Assembly: GCF_014083985.1 (NCBI RefSeq)
Contig: NZ_CP046907.1
Location: forward strand, 876,501 to 940,500
Direction of reading: 5' to 3'
DNA length: 64,000 bases
DNA from: Streptomyces sp. SCUT-3
GTDB lineage: Bacteria > Actinomycetota > Actinomycetes > Streptomycetales > Streptomycetaceae
The translations under genes and the position numbers were made by a program. Shown one piece after another: positions 35,981-45,230 of the stretch (position 1 is the first letter of the stretch; the number at the start of each line of letters is the position of its first letter). The notes under the pieces were generated by a model. It was not told where the DNA came from. It did not search any database and saw only the letters and a program-made list of their open reading frames with translations.

Positions 35981-38155
35981 ATGGCAGCCTCCTCCACCAT
36001 CCGCTGGGAGCAGGACGACACCGGCGTCGTCACCCTCGTCCTGGACGACCCGGACCAGTCCGCCAACACCATGAACGCGGCGTTCGCCGCCTCCCTCGCG
36101 GCCGTCGCCGACCGCCTGGAGGCCGAGCGCGAAGGCGTCCGCGGCGTCGTCGTCACCTCCGCCAAGAAGACGTTCTTCGCCGGCGGCGACCTGCACGACC
36201 TGCTCGCCGTGCGGCCCGAGCAGGCCCAGGAGCTCTTCGACCGCGGCATGGCCATGAAGCGCGACCTGCGCCGCATCGAGACCCTCGGCGTGCCCGTCGT
36301 CGCCGCGATCAACGGCGCGGCCCTCGGCGGCGGCCTGGAGATCGCGCTCGCCTGCCACCACCGCGTCGCCCTCGACGCGAAGGGGTCGAGGATCGGCCTG
36401 CCCGAGGCCACCCTCGGCCTGCTGCCCGGCGGCGGCGGGGTGGTCCGCACCGTGCGGCTGCTCGGCATCACCGACGCCCTGCTGAACGTCCTCCTCCAGG
36501 GGCAGCAGTACCGTCCCCGCGCGGCCATGGACAAGGGCCTGGTCCACGAGGTCGCGGACACGCCCGAGGAGATGCTGGCCCGGGCCCGGGCGTTCGTCGA
36601 CGCCCACCCCGAGTCCGCCCAGCCCTGGGACGCCAAGGGCTACCGGATCCCCGGCGGCACCCCCGCGAACCCGAAGTTCGCCGCCAACCTCCCGGCCTTC
36701 CCCGCCAACCTCGCCAAGCAGCTCGGCGGCGCCCCCTACCCGGCCCAGCGCAACATCCTGGCCGCGGCCGTCGAGGGCGCCCAGGTCGACTTCGAGACCG
36801 CCCAGGTGATCGAGTCCCGCTACTTCACCGAGCTGGCGACCGGGCAGACCGCCAAGAACATGATCCAGGCGTTCTTCTTCGACATGCAGGCCGTCAACGC
36901 CGGCCGCAGCCGCCCGGCGGGCGTCGAACCGCGGAAGGTGCGGAAGGTCGGCGTGCTCGGCGCCGGGATGATGGGCGCCGGCATCGCCCACTCCTGCGCC
37001 CGCGCCGGCATCGAGGTCGTCCTGAAGGACGTGAGCGTCGAGGCCGCCGAGAAGGGCAAGGCGTACTCCGCAGGCCTGCTGGACAAGACCCTGGCCCGCG
37101 GCCGCACCACCCCCGAGGAGCGCGACGCGCTGCTGGCCCGCATCACCCCCGCCGCCGACCCGGCCGCCCTCGCCGGGTGCGACGCGGTGATCGAGGCCGT
37201 CTTCGAGGACACCGCCCTCAAGCACAAGGTGTTCCAGGAGATCCAGGACGTCGTCGCCCCCGACGCGCTGCTGTGCTCCAACACCTCCACCCTCCCGATC
37301 ACCTCGCTGGCCGAGGGAGTCGCGCGGCAGCAGGACTTCATCGGCCTGCACTTCTTCTCGCCCGTCGACAGAATGCCGCTGGTGGAGATCATCCGCGGCG
37401 ACCGCACCGGCGACGAGGCCACCGCCCGCGCCTTCGACCTGGTCCGGCAGATCGGCAAGACCCCGATCGTGGTGGGCGACTCCCGCGGCTTCTTCACCTC
37501 CCGCGTGATCGGCCGGTTCATCAACGAGGGCGTGGCGCTGGTCGCCGAGGGCGTCGACCCCGCCTCCGTCGAGCAGGCCGCCGCCCAGGCCGGCTACCCC
37601 GCCAAGGTGCTGTCCCTGATGGACGAGCTGACCCTGACCCTGCCCCGCAGGATCCGCGACGAGGCCCGGCGCGCGGCCGAGGCCGCCGGCGACACCTGGG
37701 AGCCGCACCCGGCCGACGAGGTCGTCGACCGCATGGTCGACGAGTTCGGCCGCCCCGGGCGCAGCGGCGGCGCCGGCTTCTACGACTACGAGGACGGCAG
37801 GCGGACCCGGCTGTGGCCGGGCCTGCGCGAACACTTCACCAAGCCGGACGCGGACGTCCCGTTCGAGGACATGAAGGAGCGGATGCTCTTCTCCGAGGCG
37901 CTGGACTCCGTGCGCTGCCTGGAGGAGGGCGTGCTCACCTCGGTCGCCGACGCCAACATCGGCTCGATCCTGGGCATCGGCTTCCCCGCCTGGACCGGCG
38001 GGGTGCTGCAGTACATCAACGGCTACCCGGGCGGACTGCCCGGCTTCCTCGCCCGCGCGCAGGAGCTGCGCGCGGCCTACGGCGAGCGGTTCGCCCCGCC
38101 GGGGCTGCTGGAGGAGAAGGCCGCCCGCGGGGAGACCTTCACCGACGCACGCTGA
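35981..38155 (+). CDS. fadB: FadB/FadJ-type fusion: enoyl-CoA hydratase and 3-hydroxyacyl-CoA dehydrogenase
   Basis: This 724-residue two-domain enzyme carries out hydration and NAD-dependent oxidation in beta-oxidation. Residues 1-190 are a crotonase domain, with the oxyanion loop [10 protein letters not shown] and catalytic Glu residues in [20 protein letters not shown] and [17 protein letters not shown] linker leads to the NAD-binding fold at about residue 318 ([20 protein letters not shown]). The catalytic His-Glu pair is in [18 protein letters not shown], and the C-terminal dehydrogenase domains contain [20 protein letters not shown]. The start ATG at 35981 lacks a strong ribosome-binding site. 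It is the last gene of the operon, followed by a terminator hairpin 12 bp past the stop. Confidence 0.95.
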   Translation: MAASSTIRWEQDDTGVVTLVLDDPDQSANTMNAAFAASLAAVADRLEAEREGVRGVVVTSAKKTFFAGGDLHDLLAVRPEQAQELFDRGMAMKRDLRRIETLGVPVVAAINGAALGGGLEIALACHHRVALDAKGSRIGLPEATLGLLPGGGGVVRTVRLLGITDALLNVLLQGQQYRPRAAMDKGLVHEVADTPEEMLARARAFVDAHPESAQPWDAKGYRIPGGTPANPKFAANLPAFPANLAKQLGGAPYPAQRNILAAAVEGAQVDFETAQVIESRYFTELATGQTAKNMIQAFFFDMQAVNAGRSRPAGVEPRKVRKVGVLGAGMMGAGIAHSCARAGIEVVLKDVSVEAAEKGKAYSAGLLDKTLARGRTTPEERDALLARITPAADPAALAGCDAVIEAVFEDTALKHKVFQEIQDVVAPDALLCSNTSTLPITSLAEGVARQQDFIGLHFFSPVDRMPLVEIIRGDRTGDEATARAFDLVRQIGKTPIVVGDSRGFFTSRVIGRFINEGVALVAEGVDPASVEQAAAQAGYPAKVLSLMDELTLTLPRRIRDEARRAAEAAGDTWEPHPADEVVDRMVDEFGRPGRSGGAGFYDYEDGRRTRLWPGLREHFTKPDADVPFEDMKERMLFSEALDSVRCLEEGVLTSVADANIGSILGIGFPAWTGGVLQYINGYPGGLPGFLARAQELRAAYGERFAPPGLLEEKAARGETFTDAR

Positions 38156-38166
38156 GGCCGCCGGGG

Positions 38167-38203
38167 CGGCGGGCGCCCCGCCCGCCCTGCGGGGCGCCCG
38201 CCG
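38167..38203. terminator. Bidirectional terminator between fadB and MerR genes
   Basis: A perfect 14-bp stem (38167-38180 with 38190-38203) and a nine-base loop. It abuts the MerR stop at 38204 and lies just past the fadB stop. Confidence 0.75.
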
Positions 38204-39034
38204 TCACGCCGGGCCGGGCCCCTCGCTCCCGGGCGGGCCCGCCCGGCCCGGGCGTCCCCCTCCGGGCTCCTGCCGCTCCGGGGCGGCCGCGCCGCGGGAT
38301 CCCCGCAGCTCGTCCATCATCGAGCGCTGGAAGGCCGTCACCATCGCCTGGACGATGATCGGCTGGATGTGGGCGGACAGCGAGCGCATCTGCTCGACCT
38401 GCTCGGGGCGGGGGCCGCCCTCCCGGTAGGGCTTCCAGACCTCCTCCTTGAACAGGCGGTTGAGCTCGCGGGCCACGGCCCGGCTGTGCTTCTCCACCAC
38501 CGCACGGGAGGCCAGGACGGTCTCCAGCGGGATCGGCAGGTCCAGCAGGCTCACGCCCAGGTGCAGGATGCCGGGGTCGGTGCGGTAGACGCCGTCGGTG
38601 CCGGTGCGCTCCAGGACGCCCAGCGCCGCGAGCCGGCCGATGTCCTGCCTGGTCAGCGGCCGGCCGACCCTGCGCTCCAACTGCTCGCGGGTGGTCTCCT
38701 CGGTGGACTCCGGCATCCAGGAGGCGACCAGGGCCCGGTGGACGGCCAGGTCCTCGGGGCTGATGTCCTCGGGCAGCTGCCGCAGGTAGCGCTCGATGGC
38801 CGCCAGCGTCAGCCCCTGGTGCTGCAACTCCTCGATCAGCGCCAGGCGCGACAGGTGCTCGGGGCCGTAGCGGCCCACCCGGCGGGGGCCGAGGACCGGC
38901 GGGGGCAGCAGGCCGCGGCTGCTGTAGAAGCGGACGGTCCGCACGGTGGTGCCCGCCCGGGCGGCCAGCTCGTCCACGGTCAGGCTCACCGCGCCGTCCT
39001 CGTCCGCCGCCCCGCGGTCCGGGTGCACCGTCAT
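38204..39034 (-). CDS. MerR family regulator, likely for the fatty-acid degradation operon
   Basis: This 276-residue MerR-type protein starts at the ATG at 39034, behind GGGAGG; an upstream in-frame ATG adds 22 non-family residues. The DNA-binding part is SLTVDELAARAGTTVRTVRF and YSSRGLLPPPVLGPRRVGRY, then HLSRLALIEELQHQGLTLAA. A second part, about 180 residues long, has VGRPLTRQDIGRLAALGVLE and helical segments up to QPIIVQAMVTAFQRSM, probably binding an acyl-CoA-type ligand; a Pro/Gly tail ends the protein. It converges on the beta-oxidation operon, and TGTGACA elements occur before both. Control of that operon is inferred from these two facts. Confidence 0.85.
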   Translation of the reverse strand: MTVHPDRGAADEDGAVSLTVDELAARAGTTVRTVRFYSSRGLLPPPVLGPRRVGRYGPEHLSRLALIEELQHQGLTLAAIERYLRQLPEDISPEDLAVHRALVASWMPESTEETTREQLERRVGRPLTRQDIGRLAALGVLERTGTDGVYRTDPGILHLGVSLLDLPIPLETVLASRAVVEKHSRAVARELNRLFKEEVWKPYREGGPRPEQVEQMRSLSAHIQPIIVQAMVTAFQRSMMDELRGSRGAAAPERQEPGGGRPGRAGPPGSEGPGPA

Positions 39035-39078
39035 GGCCCCGACCTCCCTCTCCGAGATCCCACCTCCAGCAACGCTGC

Positions 39079-39103
39079 TGTGACAGTAGCAGTGTGACAC
39101 CGG
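39079..39103. promoter_or_regulatory. TGTGACA direct repeats before the MerR gene
   Basis: Two TGTGACA elements (starting near 39079 and 39093, the second followed by CCGG) lie 45-70 bp before the MerR start. They resemble the elements before the beta-oxidation operon at 32065-32089. Confidence 0.42.
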
Positions 39104-39166
39104 TCGCTCCCTTTCCCTCCGCCGCCGCCGGTGCCTCCGCCGACCGGACGGTGCGCGCCCCGACGG

Positions 39167-40216
39167 TCACCTCCCTCCGGCCGACGCGGCGTCCCGCCCG
39201 GCCCCGGCGTCCGGCGCCGCGCCGGGCGCCGTGCCCGGGCCGAACCTCCGCCGGTACTCCGACGGGCCCAGGCCCGTCTCGCGGCGCAGGCGCGCGCGCA
39301 GGTTCGCCGCACTGCCCAGCCCGCTGCGCCGGGCGACCACGTCGACGCGTCCCTCGCCCCGCTCGATGAGGCGGCAGGCGAGGGCGACCCGCTCCCGGGT
39401 GAGCCAGGCGAGGGGGGTCGTGCCGAGCTGCGCGCGGAAGCGGCGGTGCAGGGTCGCGGGGCTGACCGCCGCCCGGGCCGCCAGGTCGGCGACGGTCAGC
39501 GGTTCGCCGACCCGCTCCCGGGCCCAGTCCAGCAGCGGCGCCAGGGACTCGTCCGGCACGTCGAGGACGGGCCGTTCCACGAACTGCCGCTGCCCGCCGT
39601 CCCGGTGCGCGGCGAAGACCAGGCGCCGGCTCACCGAGTTGGCGGCCTCGGCCCCGTGGTCGCGGCGGACCAGGTACAGCCCCAGGTCCAGGGCGGCCGC
39701 GCTGCCCGCCGCGGTGAGGATGTCGCCGTCGTCGACGAACAGCACGTCCGGTTCGAGCCGGACGGAGGGGAAGCGGGCCCGGAAGGAGTCCGCCCACTGC
39801 CAGTGCGCGGTGGCCCGGCGGCCGTCCAGCACTCCGGCCTCGGCGAGCGTGAAGGCGCCGCTGCAGAAGCCCACCAGCCGCGCGCCGCGCGCGTGCGCCC
39901 GCCGCACCGCGTCCAGCACCTCCGGGCGGCGCGGCACGTCGGTGTCCGGCCGGTTGGGGACGATCAGGGTGTCCGCGGTGTCGGCCGCCCCGAGCCCGGC
40001 GACCCCCGTGAGAGTGAAGAACTTGTCCCTCATCGGGGTGAGCGGCTCCGGGGAGCACAGGGAGAAGTCGTACAGGTCGCGTCCGAGTTCGGGCCTGCGC
40101 AGACCGAACACCTCGGTCGCGCAGCCGAGTTCGAAGGGATTGGAGTTCTCGTCGACGATCACGACGACCCGGTGGGTGCGCGGCGTCGAACCCGCCTGCG
40201 AGGATCCTTGCGCCAT
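39167..40216 (-). CDS. GlxA family transcriptional regulator (DJ-1/PfpI plus AraC)
   Basis: This is a 349-residue two-domain regulator. Residues ~15-190 are a DJ-1/PfpI-like amidase domain (VVVIVDENSNPFELGCATEV, TLIVPNRPDTDVPRRPEV), with the Cys in the nucleophile elbow VGFCSGAFTLAEAGVLDGRR. Residues ~225-325 are an AraC-type double helix-turn-helix: EPLTVADLAARAAVSPATLH and RRFRAQLGTTPLAWLTRERV, then RSGLGSAANLRARLRRETGL and PSEYRRRFG. GlxA-type proteins sense small ligands; the amidase fold is generally not catalytic. It is divergent from a cupin gene only about 50 bp away, which is the obvious candidate target. Confidence 0.9.
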   Translation of the reverse strand: MAQGSSQAGSTPRTHRVVVIVDENSNPFELGCATEVFGLRRPELGRDLYDFSLCSPEPLTPMRDKFFTLTGVAGLGAADTADTLIVPNRPDTDVPRRPEVLDAVRRAHARGARLVGFCSGAFTLAEAGVLDGRRATAHWQWADSFRARFPSVRLEPDVLFVDDGDILTAAGSAAALDLGLYLVRRDHGAEAANSVSRRLVFAAHRDGGQRQFVERPVLDVPDESLAPLLDWARERVGEPLTVADLAARAAVSPATLHRRFRAQLGTTPLAWLTRERVALACRLIERGEGRVDVVARRSGLGSAANLRARLRRETGLGPSEYRRRFGPGTAPGAAPDAGAGRDAASAGGR

Positions 40217-40268
40217 GTGCGATTCCTAGCACTCGCGGTGACGGGGCGTCACGCCCGAGGATGGGCCC

Positions 40269-40706
40269 GTGAACAACGAACCCGTCGCCCTGCCGCAGGC
40301 CCTGGCCTCCTTCGACGCCCTGTGGAGCCCCCGCGTCGTCACCCGCGTCAACGACTACGACGTGCGCGTCGCCAAGGTCGCCGGCGAGCACGTCTGGCAC
40401 GTCCACGAGCACACCGACGAGTTCTTCCTGGTGCTCTCGGGCGAACTGCACATCGCCCTGCGCGAGCCCGCCGGGGAGCGGACGGTGACCCTCGGCCGGA
40501 ACTCCGTGTTCGTCGTCCCCTGCGGCACCGAGCACAAGCCGTACTCCCCCGACGGCGCCGAGATCCTGCTGTTCGAGCCCACCGGCACCCTCAGCGTCGG
40601 CGACCGCCACGACGAGATCCCCGCCCACGTCGACGCCACGACCGGCCACGCACTCACCCCCGCGGCCCCCCGCCCCGACACCCGGCCCACCCCCGGAGAC
40701 GCCTGA
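40269..40706 (+). CDS. Cupin-domain protein
   Basis: This is a 145-residue single-domain cupin. It starts at the GTG at 40269; the ATG at 40261 is stopped after three codons. Metal-binding residues are in VWHVHEHTDEFFLVLSGEL (two His and Glu) and VPCGTEHKPYSPDGAE (third His). The domain fills residues ~35-120; the rest is a Pro/Thr-rich tail. Small cupins of this kind act as isomerases, dioxygenase-like enzymes or ligand sensors. The substrate is not evident. Divergence from the GlxA-type regulator suggests the two are linked. Confidence 0.82.
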   Translation: MNNEPVALPQALASFDALWSPRVVTRVNDYDVRVAKVAGEHVWHVHEHTDEFFLVLSGELHIALREPAGERTVTLGRNSVFVVPCGTEHKPYSPDGAEILLFEPTGTLSVGDRHDEIPAHVDATTGHALTPAAPRPDTRPTPGDA

Positions 40707-40945
40707 CGGAACTCCGGGTCCCGGTTCGCCGCACCTACGACGCCGCATCCCGAGCAGCACCGGCCGGGCCGAGCAACACGGCTCGGCCCGGTGCACCCCG
40801 GGGAGACAGCGAACCGTGCGCCGTTCCCGGAGCCGATTCTGTTGCAGTGCCCTTCACGAAGAGCAGGACCCCTGGCAGGGCATCTTCCCGGTCGGCGCTC
40901 CGCCCTCCAGGAAAACCGCTTCCCTGCCCGACCGCACCGAAAAGG
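40707..40945. other. Intergenic region, no gene seen
   Basis: These 239 bp lie between convergent genes. The right end marks the change from very GC-rich sequence to the lower-GC module that follows. No clear hairpin or gene was found. Confidence 0.5.
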
Positions 40946-41644
40946 TCATCGCTCTTCGACAAGCTCGGGGATTCCTTCAGGAATCGAGGTGTTTTCGGTG
41001 CACCCGACAGCAGACTGAGCAGTTTCCGTCATACTCACCGCAAGCCGCGCTATATCCCGTCGATAGGAGTCGTCACCGGACTTGGGGAAATTTTCCGCAT
41101 CCACCCCCCAGGCGATCACGGAAAGGTGCGGATTTTTCATCCTTTTAAAACCAGGGAGACTTTCCTGACCAGGCGGAGTGCACTTCAAATAAACAGCAGC
41201 GTGACTTTTCCCAGAAATTCCCTCTCCTCCCCCGTCGAACGACAGGGAGTCATTGAACCCCCCAAGGTCGCCTTGCCTCTTCAGGCTCATCTTCCAGTCT
41301 TCCAGTCCGCCTTCTTTCAGCTCGGCCCGGAGGTGCAGACCGCCGGCAGCATGCACCCAGATGGAGCAGTTGACCGAGAAGGAGTTCCCGTAATCCCTCA
41401 CTCTCCAACTGGAAGCCACGCCAACACCGGAGGGAAGCGCACGCTTCACCGTTTCCACATCTTCCACCGAAAAAGTGTCCGCATCGCAGAGATCCCTGTA
41501 ACCCACCTGCGCCACCCTGTCCGGAGAAAATACCGTCCGACCGGCCAACAGGCCTGCCGAAACCCCGAGCACAAGGACCACCGAACTTGTTGCGACAAGT
41601 TTCTTTTCGGTGAATTTCCTCCACCCACCCCCGAGATTATTCAC
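40946..41644 (-). CDS. Membrane-anchored protein of the WXG100-like module, unknown function
   Basis: This 232-residue protein starts at the GTG at 41644, which overlaps the stop of the gene before it. After a short basic head (GGGWRKFTEKK) comes one membrane segment, LVATSSVVLVLGVSAGLLAG, then an outside domain: VGYRDLCDADTFSVEDVETV, GNSFSVNCSIWVHAAGGLHL, SHAAVYLKCTPPGQESLPGF and SVIAWGVDAENFPKSGDDSY, ending SAVGCTENTSIPEG. Four cysteines in the outside part may form two disulfides. The base composition is clearly lower in GC than the flanks. It is the last of three coupled genes with a WXG100-like first gene. I know no function for this family. Confidence 0.7.
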   Translation of the reverse strand: MNNLGGGWRKFTEKKLVATSSVVLVLGVSAGLLAGRTVFSPDRVAQVGYRDLCDADTFSVEDVETVKRALPSGVGVASSWRVRDYGNSFSVNCSIWVHAAGGLHLRAELKEGGLEDWKMSLKRQGDLGGFNDSLSFDGGGEGISGKSHAAVYLKCTPPGQESLPGFKRMKNPHLSVIAWGVDAENFPKSGDDSYRRDIARLAVSMTETAQSAVGCTENTSIPEGIPELVEER

Positions 41645-43889
41645 CGGACTCTCCCCCCGTGGGCAAATTGTCTTTGATCCTGTCATTGGCCTGGCCGATT
41701 CCGTCTTTTACGCCGTCTCGAACCAGGGCTTCGAGGTCGGCGCGCGACATTCCGGAGGGATTCTCTTCGTCCGCCTTGGCAGCGGCATTCCTGATCACTG
41801 AGGTTGTGGATTCTTCGGCTTCCGACTTATCAAGCCCCGAACGATAGACCGCCCCATCCTTGGTATCTTTTTCGAATCCTTCGATAATTCCGTCGATTAT
41901 TGCCCCGCTAATAGCTTTGGCGGAATCCCCTGCGACGACTCCCCCGACCGGGGAAGTCGCCCCCGCGACACCGACACCGATTCCTATTCCGATGGCAGCC
42001 TTGGCCCACTCTCCACCGGAAGCAAGAGAGTCGTTGAATTCCTTATCGCTTTCGATTGCCCCTTCCACCACCGCATTCCTTCTGGCCTCTCCAATAATCC
42101 CTTCTATCTGCCCACCGCCCGCAGCAACCTCCCTAAGGGTGTCTTCGGTGGAGCGCCCGTAAGAATCTGGATTGGAGAAATGGTAGTTGATAATCTCACT
42201 AGTGTAGATGTGCTGTCCGTAGTTCACCGCCGCGTACCCATCCGGGTCCTTTCCGACTTCATACAGGAAGCGCGTGATGTCGGAGCTGTTGAAGTGAGCT
42301 CCTGTACTTTCTCCGTGCGGGTACAGATTTTCCATCTCCGATCCGCCTCCCACCAGCGCGTGGTGAATGTCGGGCATGTACTCCGCAGCCATTCTTCCCA
42401 AGCTGTCCGCCATCCCCGCGTGCGCCTTTTCCGGATCCTTTGAGACCAGACTCACGACGTCCTCCATCACTGCGGCTCGCTCCGCACTGTGCGGCGGTGT
42501 GCTGCCGTTGGGTGGCCTGTCATAGGGGTGACCCGTGACAGCCGCCTCCAGTGCGTGACCGAGGGAATTGTGCCCGGATTTTCCTTCGGATTTGGCGCCG
42601 AGAATGTTGTCGTGCGGCCAATCGCGTTCCTTGAGAAGGTAGTCGAGGTTGCTCTTCTCACCCTCAACCCCCTCCTTCGAATAGAAGAATTCGGTAGCTG
42701 CCTCCGGGTTGTGCCCCAAAGCCTCCATGAAGCCGGTCATGGGATCATTTCCGCGGTCGTTCTCGTCCCCGAAGTTGAGGTCGGAGTGGCTCATTGTGAT
42801 CCAGTGATGCCCGGGAGTGACGCCACCGGTGAAACTCTTGTCCACCTTGACGAGTTCTTTCCCGTACTCACTGAGGAAGTCAGTGTCGTACTTCCCGTGA
42901 CGCATCAGGTTGCTCATCACCTGGAAGCCGTAAGGATTAGCAGCGTGCTCGGTTCCGAGTCGTTGGTTCCCCAGGCCGATCACTTCCTTCTCCCATGCCT
43001 TCATCGCCACACTGTCCCCGTGCGTGGCGGTGGCGAGGGTGGTCCCCAGGTTCTTCTGAAGTTCCTCCAGGAGGACGGTCCGCTTCTCGTCCGGAGCGCT
43101 GGTCCCATAAAGTTCCAGCCGGGGGTCCGCCATCTCGGACCAGAACTCGAGCGTCCCCCTGCCCCCCATGCCCACGGCGAACTTCTCGGCGAACTCCTTG
43201 TCGTTGCGGTTCGCCTTAAGGAGTCCGTTGAACTCTTTCAGATCCTTGTCGGACATTTCTTTGCCCTTTTGGGCAAGCTGGAGAGCACGGCCGGCGTCGG
43301 CAGAGTCGAAGGTACTGTGAACCCGGGAGTTGAAGTCGTCCTTCTTGCTCCCCACGTTCCGTTTCAGCGCCCAGGAAGCGGTCTCGTCCGCCTCCTGGGC
43401 GCGAGCGAGGACCTTGTTGATGCGGTTGACGAACTTGTCGATGTTCTCCTGCTCCATCGCCAGCGCGGTGGAGTAGTAGTGGTCAAGCGGAGCGTCGGGG
43501 TTGTCGGCAACCGACTTGCCCTCCTGGTACCTGACGATCCCGGTGCCGCTGACGTGCAGCAGGTTCTTCTTCGCCTCGGGTCCGGCGAGTTCGTGCAGGT
43601 CCTCCTTGCACTTCTTCAACGTGGAGTGTGCCTCGTCGAGGATGTCAGCGATGGCTTTGGCCTCGGTGGCGGCGTCGGAGAACTCCTTGCCGGTCGTCTT
43701 GATCAGGCTCGCGGCATGGTCGGAGGTGCGGTCGGCGCTGGTCCAGCCGGCTGCTTGAAAAGGTTTGACGACCTCGTTGTCCATGGCGTGGTCGAGGCTC
43801 TTGAGCTTGCGGGCCATCTCGCCCCAGCTCTCGGCAGCCGCCTTCAGCGCTCCGATGTTCAGGTGGTAGAGCTGCTCGTAGTCGGGCAT
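41637..43889 (-). CDS. Large WXG-like secreted-substrate protein (DUF6571-type), unknown function
   Basis: This 750-residue protein is of a kind common in Streptomyces and often listed as hypothetical or DUF6571. It opens MPDYEQLYHLNIGALKAAAE then SWGEMARKLKSLDHAMDNEV, with a WTSADRTSDHA loop, a WXG100-like helical hairpin. A long helical middle follows, with ATHGDSVAMKAWEKEVIGLG, YGFQVMSNLMRHGKYDTDFL, NDPMTGFMEALGHNPEAATE and MADSLGRMAAEYMPDIHHAL. Near the end a glycine-zipper segment (AAIGIGIGVGVAGATSPVGG) could insert in a membrane, then IIDGIIEGFEKDTKDGAVYR. The ATG at 43889 is 13 bp after the WXG100-like gene. Export by a type VII-like route and a role in contact between cells are inferences. 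Confidence 0.72.
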   Translation of the reverse strand: MPDYEQLYHLNIGALKAAAESWGEMARKLKSLDHAMDNEVVKPFQAAGWTSADRTSDHAASLIKTTGKEFSDAATEAKAIADILDEAHSTLKKCKEDLHELAGPEAKKNLLHVSGTGIVRYQEGKSVADNPDAPLDHYYSTALAMEQENIDKFVNRINKVLARAQEADETASWALKRNVGSKKDDFNSRVHSTFDSADAGRALQLAQKGKEMSDKDLKEFNGLLKANRNDKEFAEKFAVGMGGRGTLEFWSEMADPRLELYGTSAPDEKRTVLLEELQKNLGTTLATATHGDSVAMKAWEKEVIGLGNQRLGTEHAANPYGFQVMSNLMRHGKYDTDFLSEYGKELVKVDKSFTGGVTPGHHWITMSHSDLNFGDENDRGNDPMTGFMEALGHNPEAATEFFYSKEGVEGEKSNLDYLLKERDWPHDNILGAKSEGKSGHNSLGHALEAAVTGHPYDRPPNGSTPPHSAERAAVMEDVVSLVSKDPEKAHAGMADSLGRMAAEYMPDIHHALVGGGSEMENLYPHGESTGAHFNSSDITRFLYEVGKDPDGYAAVNYGQHIYTSEIINYHFSNPDSYGRSTEDTLREVAAGGGQIEGIIGEARRNAVVEGAIESDKEFNDSLASGGEWAKAAIGIGIGVGVAGATSPVGGVVAGDSAKAISGAIIDGIIEGFEKDTKDGAVYRSGLDKSEAEESTTSVIRNAAAKADEENPSGMSRADLEALVRDGVKDGIGQANDRIKDNLPTGGESGE

Positions 43890-43902
43890 GGCGACGGGCT
43901 CC

Positions 43903-44331
43903 TCAGCCGAAGGGGCTCTGCTTGGTCGTCGTGGAGAAGGCGGCGGTGTTCTCCCTCTCGGTCCTGGTGTAGTTGTCCGCAGTGGCAGTGCACTTGCTGT
44001 GGATGTCACGGCACTTGCGAACCAAGGAGGCGGTCTGCCGGGACCAGGTGTCCAGCACGGTGTCCAGGGTGCTGCCCAGAGCCCCGTGCCAGTGCTCGCC
44101 CTTGAGAGCCTTGACCGCGTGGGCCGTGTCGTCCTCGGCGTGCTTGCCGTCGGCATTCAAGCGGCCGGCCAACTCGTTCGCGTTGTTCCCGGCCTTCTTC
44201 AACGAAGCAGGATCATCGATCTGCGCAGTACCCACAGCCCCGGGCGGAGTCAGGTGCCCCGTTCCCGGCGTGCTCGGTGGAGTCAGGCTCGGCTGCTGTG
44301 AATCAAGATCAGGGCGTAAGTCGCCACTCAT
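43903..44331 (-). CDS. WXG100-like small protein (first gene of the module)
   Basis: This 142-residue protein has a disordered Pro/Ser head (about 38 residues) and a two-helix domain: DDPASLKKAGNNANELAGRL and AHAVKALKGE, the turn HWHGALGSTLDTVL with a Trp-x-Gly motif, then RQTASLVRKCRDIHSKCTAT. This is the WXG100 layout, with the head added. Such proteins form dimers and are carried by type VII secretion in actinobacteria. It is followed 13 bp later by a 750-residue partner. Upstream lies a promoter-like sequence with a small palindrome. No EccC-type ATPase is in the window. Confidence 0.75.
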   Translation of the reverse strand: MSGDLRPDLDSQQPSLTPPSTPGTGHLTPPGAVGTAQIDDPASLKKAGNNANELAGRLNADGKHAEDDTAHAVKALKGEHWHGALGSTLDTVLDTWSRQTASLVRKCRDIHSKCTATADNYTRTERENTAAFSTTTKQSPFG

Positions 44332-44360
44332 GAGTGAAATTCCCCGTTAAGTCCGACAAG

Positions 44361-44407
44361 GCGTCACTTTCAGTGACGCTCTATTGCCTTGGTGTAACCA
44401 ATCGCAA
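44361..44407 (-). promoter_or_regulatory. Predicted promoter and operator of the WXG100-like module
   Basis: On the minus strand TTGCGA (44402-44407) and TAGAGC (44378-44383) have an 18-base spacer. Directly downstream, over the expected start point, GCGTCACT and AGTGACGC form an 8-bp inverted repeat (44361-44379) suited to a repressor. Confidence 0.45.
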
Positions 44408-44563
44408 AACTATCAGACCTTGTAGGCCACACGAGTTGGGGAGCGGCGGCGTCGGTGACCGGAGCAAGGCTGTCCAGCAGCCCGCTTCGGTGGTAGGAAC
44501 CGCGCTCCCTTGCCTGCACACGGAGAGGACCGCTCTTGAGGGCGGGCAGCGGCTGCTGGTGGG

Positions 44564-45178
44564 ATGCCGGGCATGACGTCAGGAGCGCACGGCGGCAGGT
44601 CGGCGACCTACGACCGCATCGGGGTCGGCTACCGAGAGGTGCGGCGGCCTGACCCCCGGCCTGCCTCGCTGATCGGCGAGGCCCTGGCCGGGGCCCGCAC
44701 TGTCGTCAACATCGGTGCCGAGGCGGGCTCGTACGGGCCGGCGGACGCCGAGGTGACCGCGGTGGACCCCTCTCAGGTGAGGCTCGACCAGCACCCCGGC
44801 CCCCGCGAGGCGCGCGCAGTCGCCGAGGAACTTCCCTTCGTCGAGCGGCAGTTCGACACCGTCATGGCGGTGATGACCGTTCACCACTGGTCCGACGCAC
44901 GACGCGGCCCGGCGGAGATGGGCCGGGTGTCACGGCGGCAGACGGTCTTCACCTGGGATCCGGGCCACGAGCGGGAGTTGTGGATGGTCTCGGAGTACCT
45001 CCCGGAGATCCGGGAGACGGAGCACGGCCGCTGTCCCGCCCTGGCCGAGGTGGTCGGGGCGGCCGTGGAACGGCTGCGTGCCGATCTGGCGTCCGGCTCC
45101 TGGGCGCGCCGCCACGCCGACCTGCTGTCCGCGGAGAGCGTCGACCACGGCTACCGCCTGGTCGTGACGGGCGGCTGA
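44564..45178 (+). CDS. Class I SAM methyltransferase with apparent internal deletion
   Basis: This 204-residue protein matches class I methyltransferases at both ends. The N-terminal part has YDRIGVGYREVRRPDPRPAS, the SAM-binding strand TVVNIGAEAGSYGPADAEVT (motif I, with Glu in place of one Gly), AVDPSQVRLDQHPGP, and the core FDTVMAVMTVHHWSDARRGP. After WMVSEYLPEIRETEHGRCPA it jumps from LAEVVGA straight to AVERLRADLASGSWARRHAD. In relatives I remember, some 50 residues lie between those segments. The frame is kept. The protein may be shortened but folded, or a decaying gene. The start could also be the ATG at 44573. Confidence 0.65.
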   Translation: MPGMTSGAHGGRSATYDRIGVGYREVRRPDPRPASLIGEALAGARTVVNIGAEAGSYGPADAEVTAVDPSQVRLDQHPGPREARAVAEELPFVERQFDTVMAVMTVHHWSDARRGPAEMGRVSRRQTVFTWDPGHERELWMVSEYLPEIRETEHGRCPALAEVVGAAVERLRADLASGSWARRHADLLSAESVDHGYRLVVTGG

Positions 45179-45230
45179 CCGCACGGGAACGGGCGGGCCG
45201 GGAACGGGCCGGGCGGGAGCGGTCCGGTGC

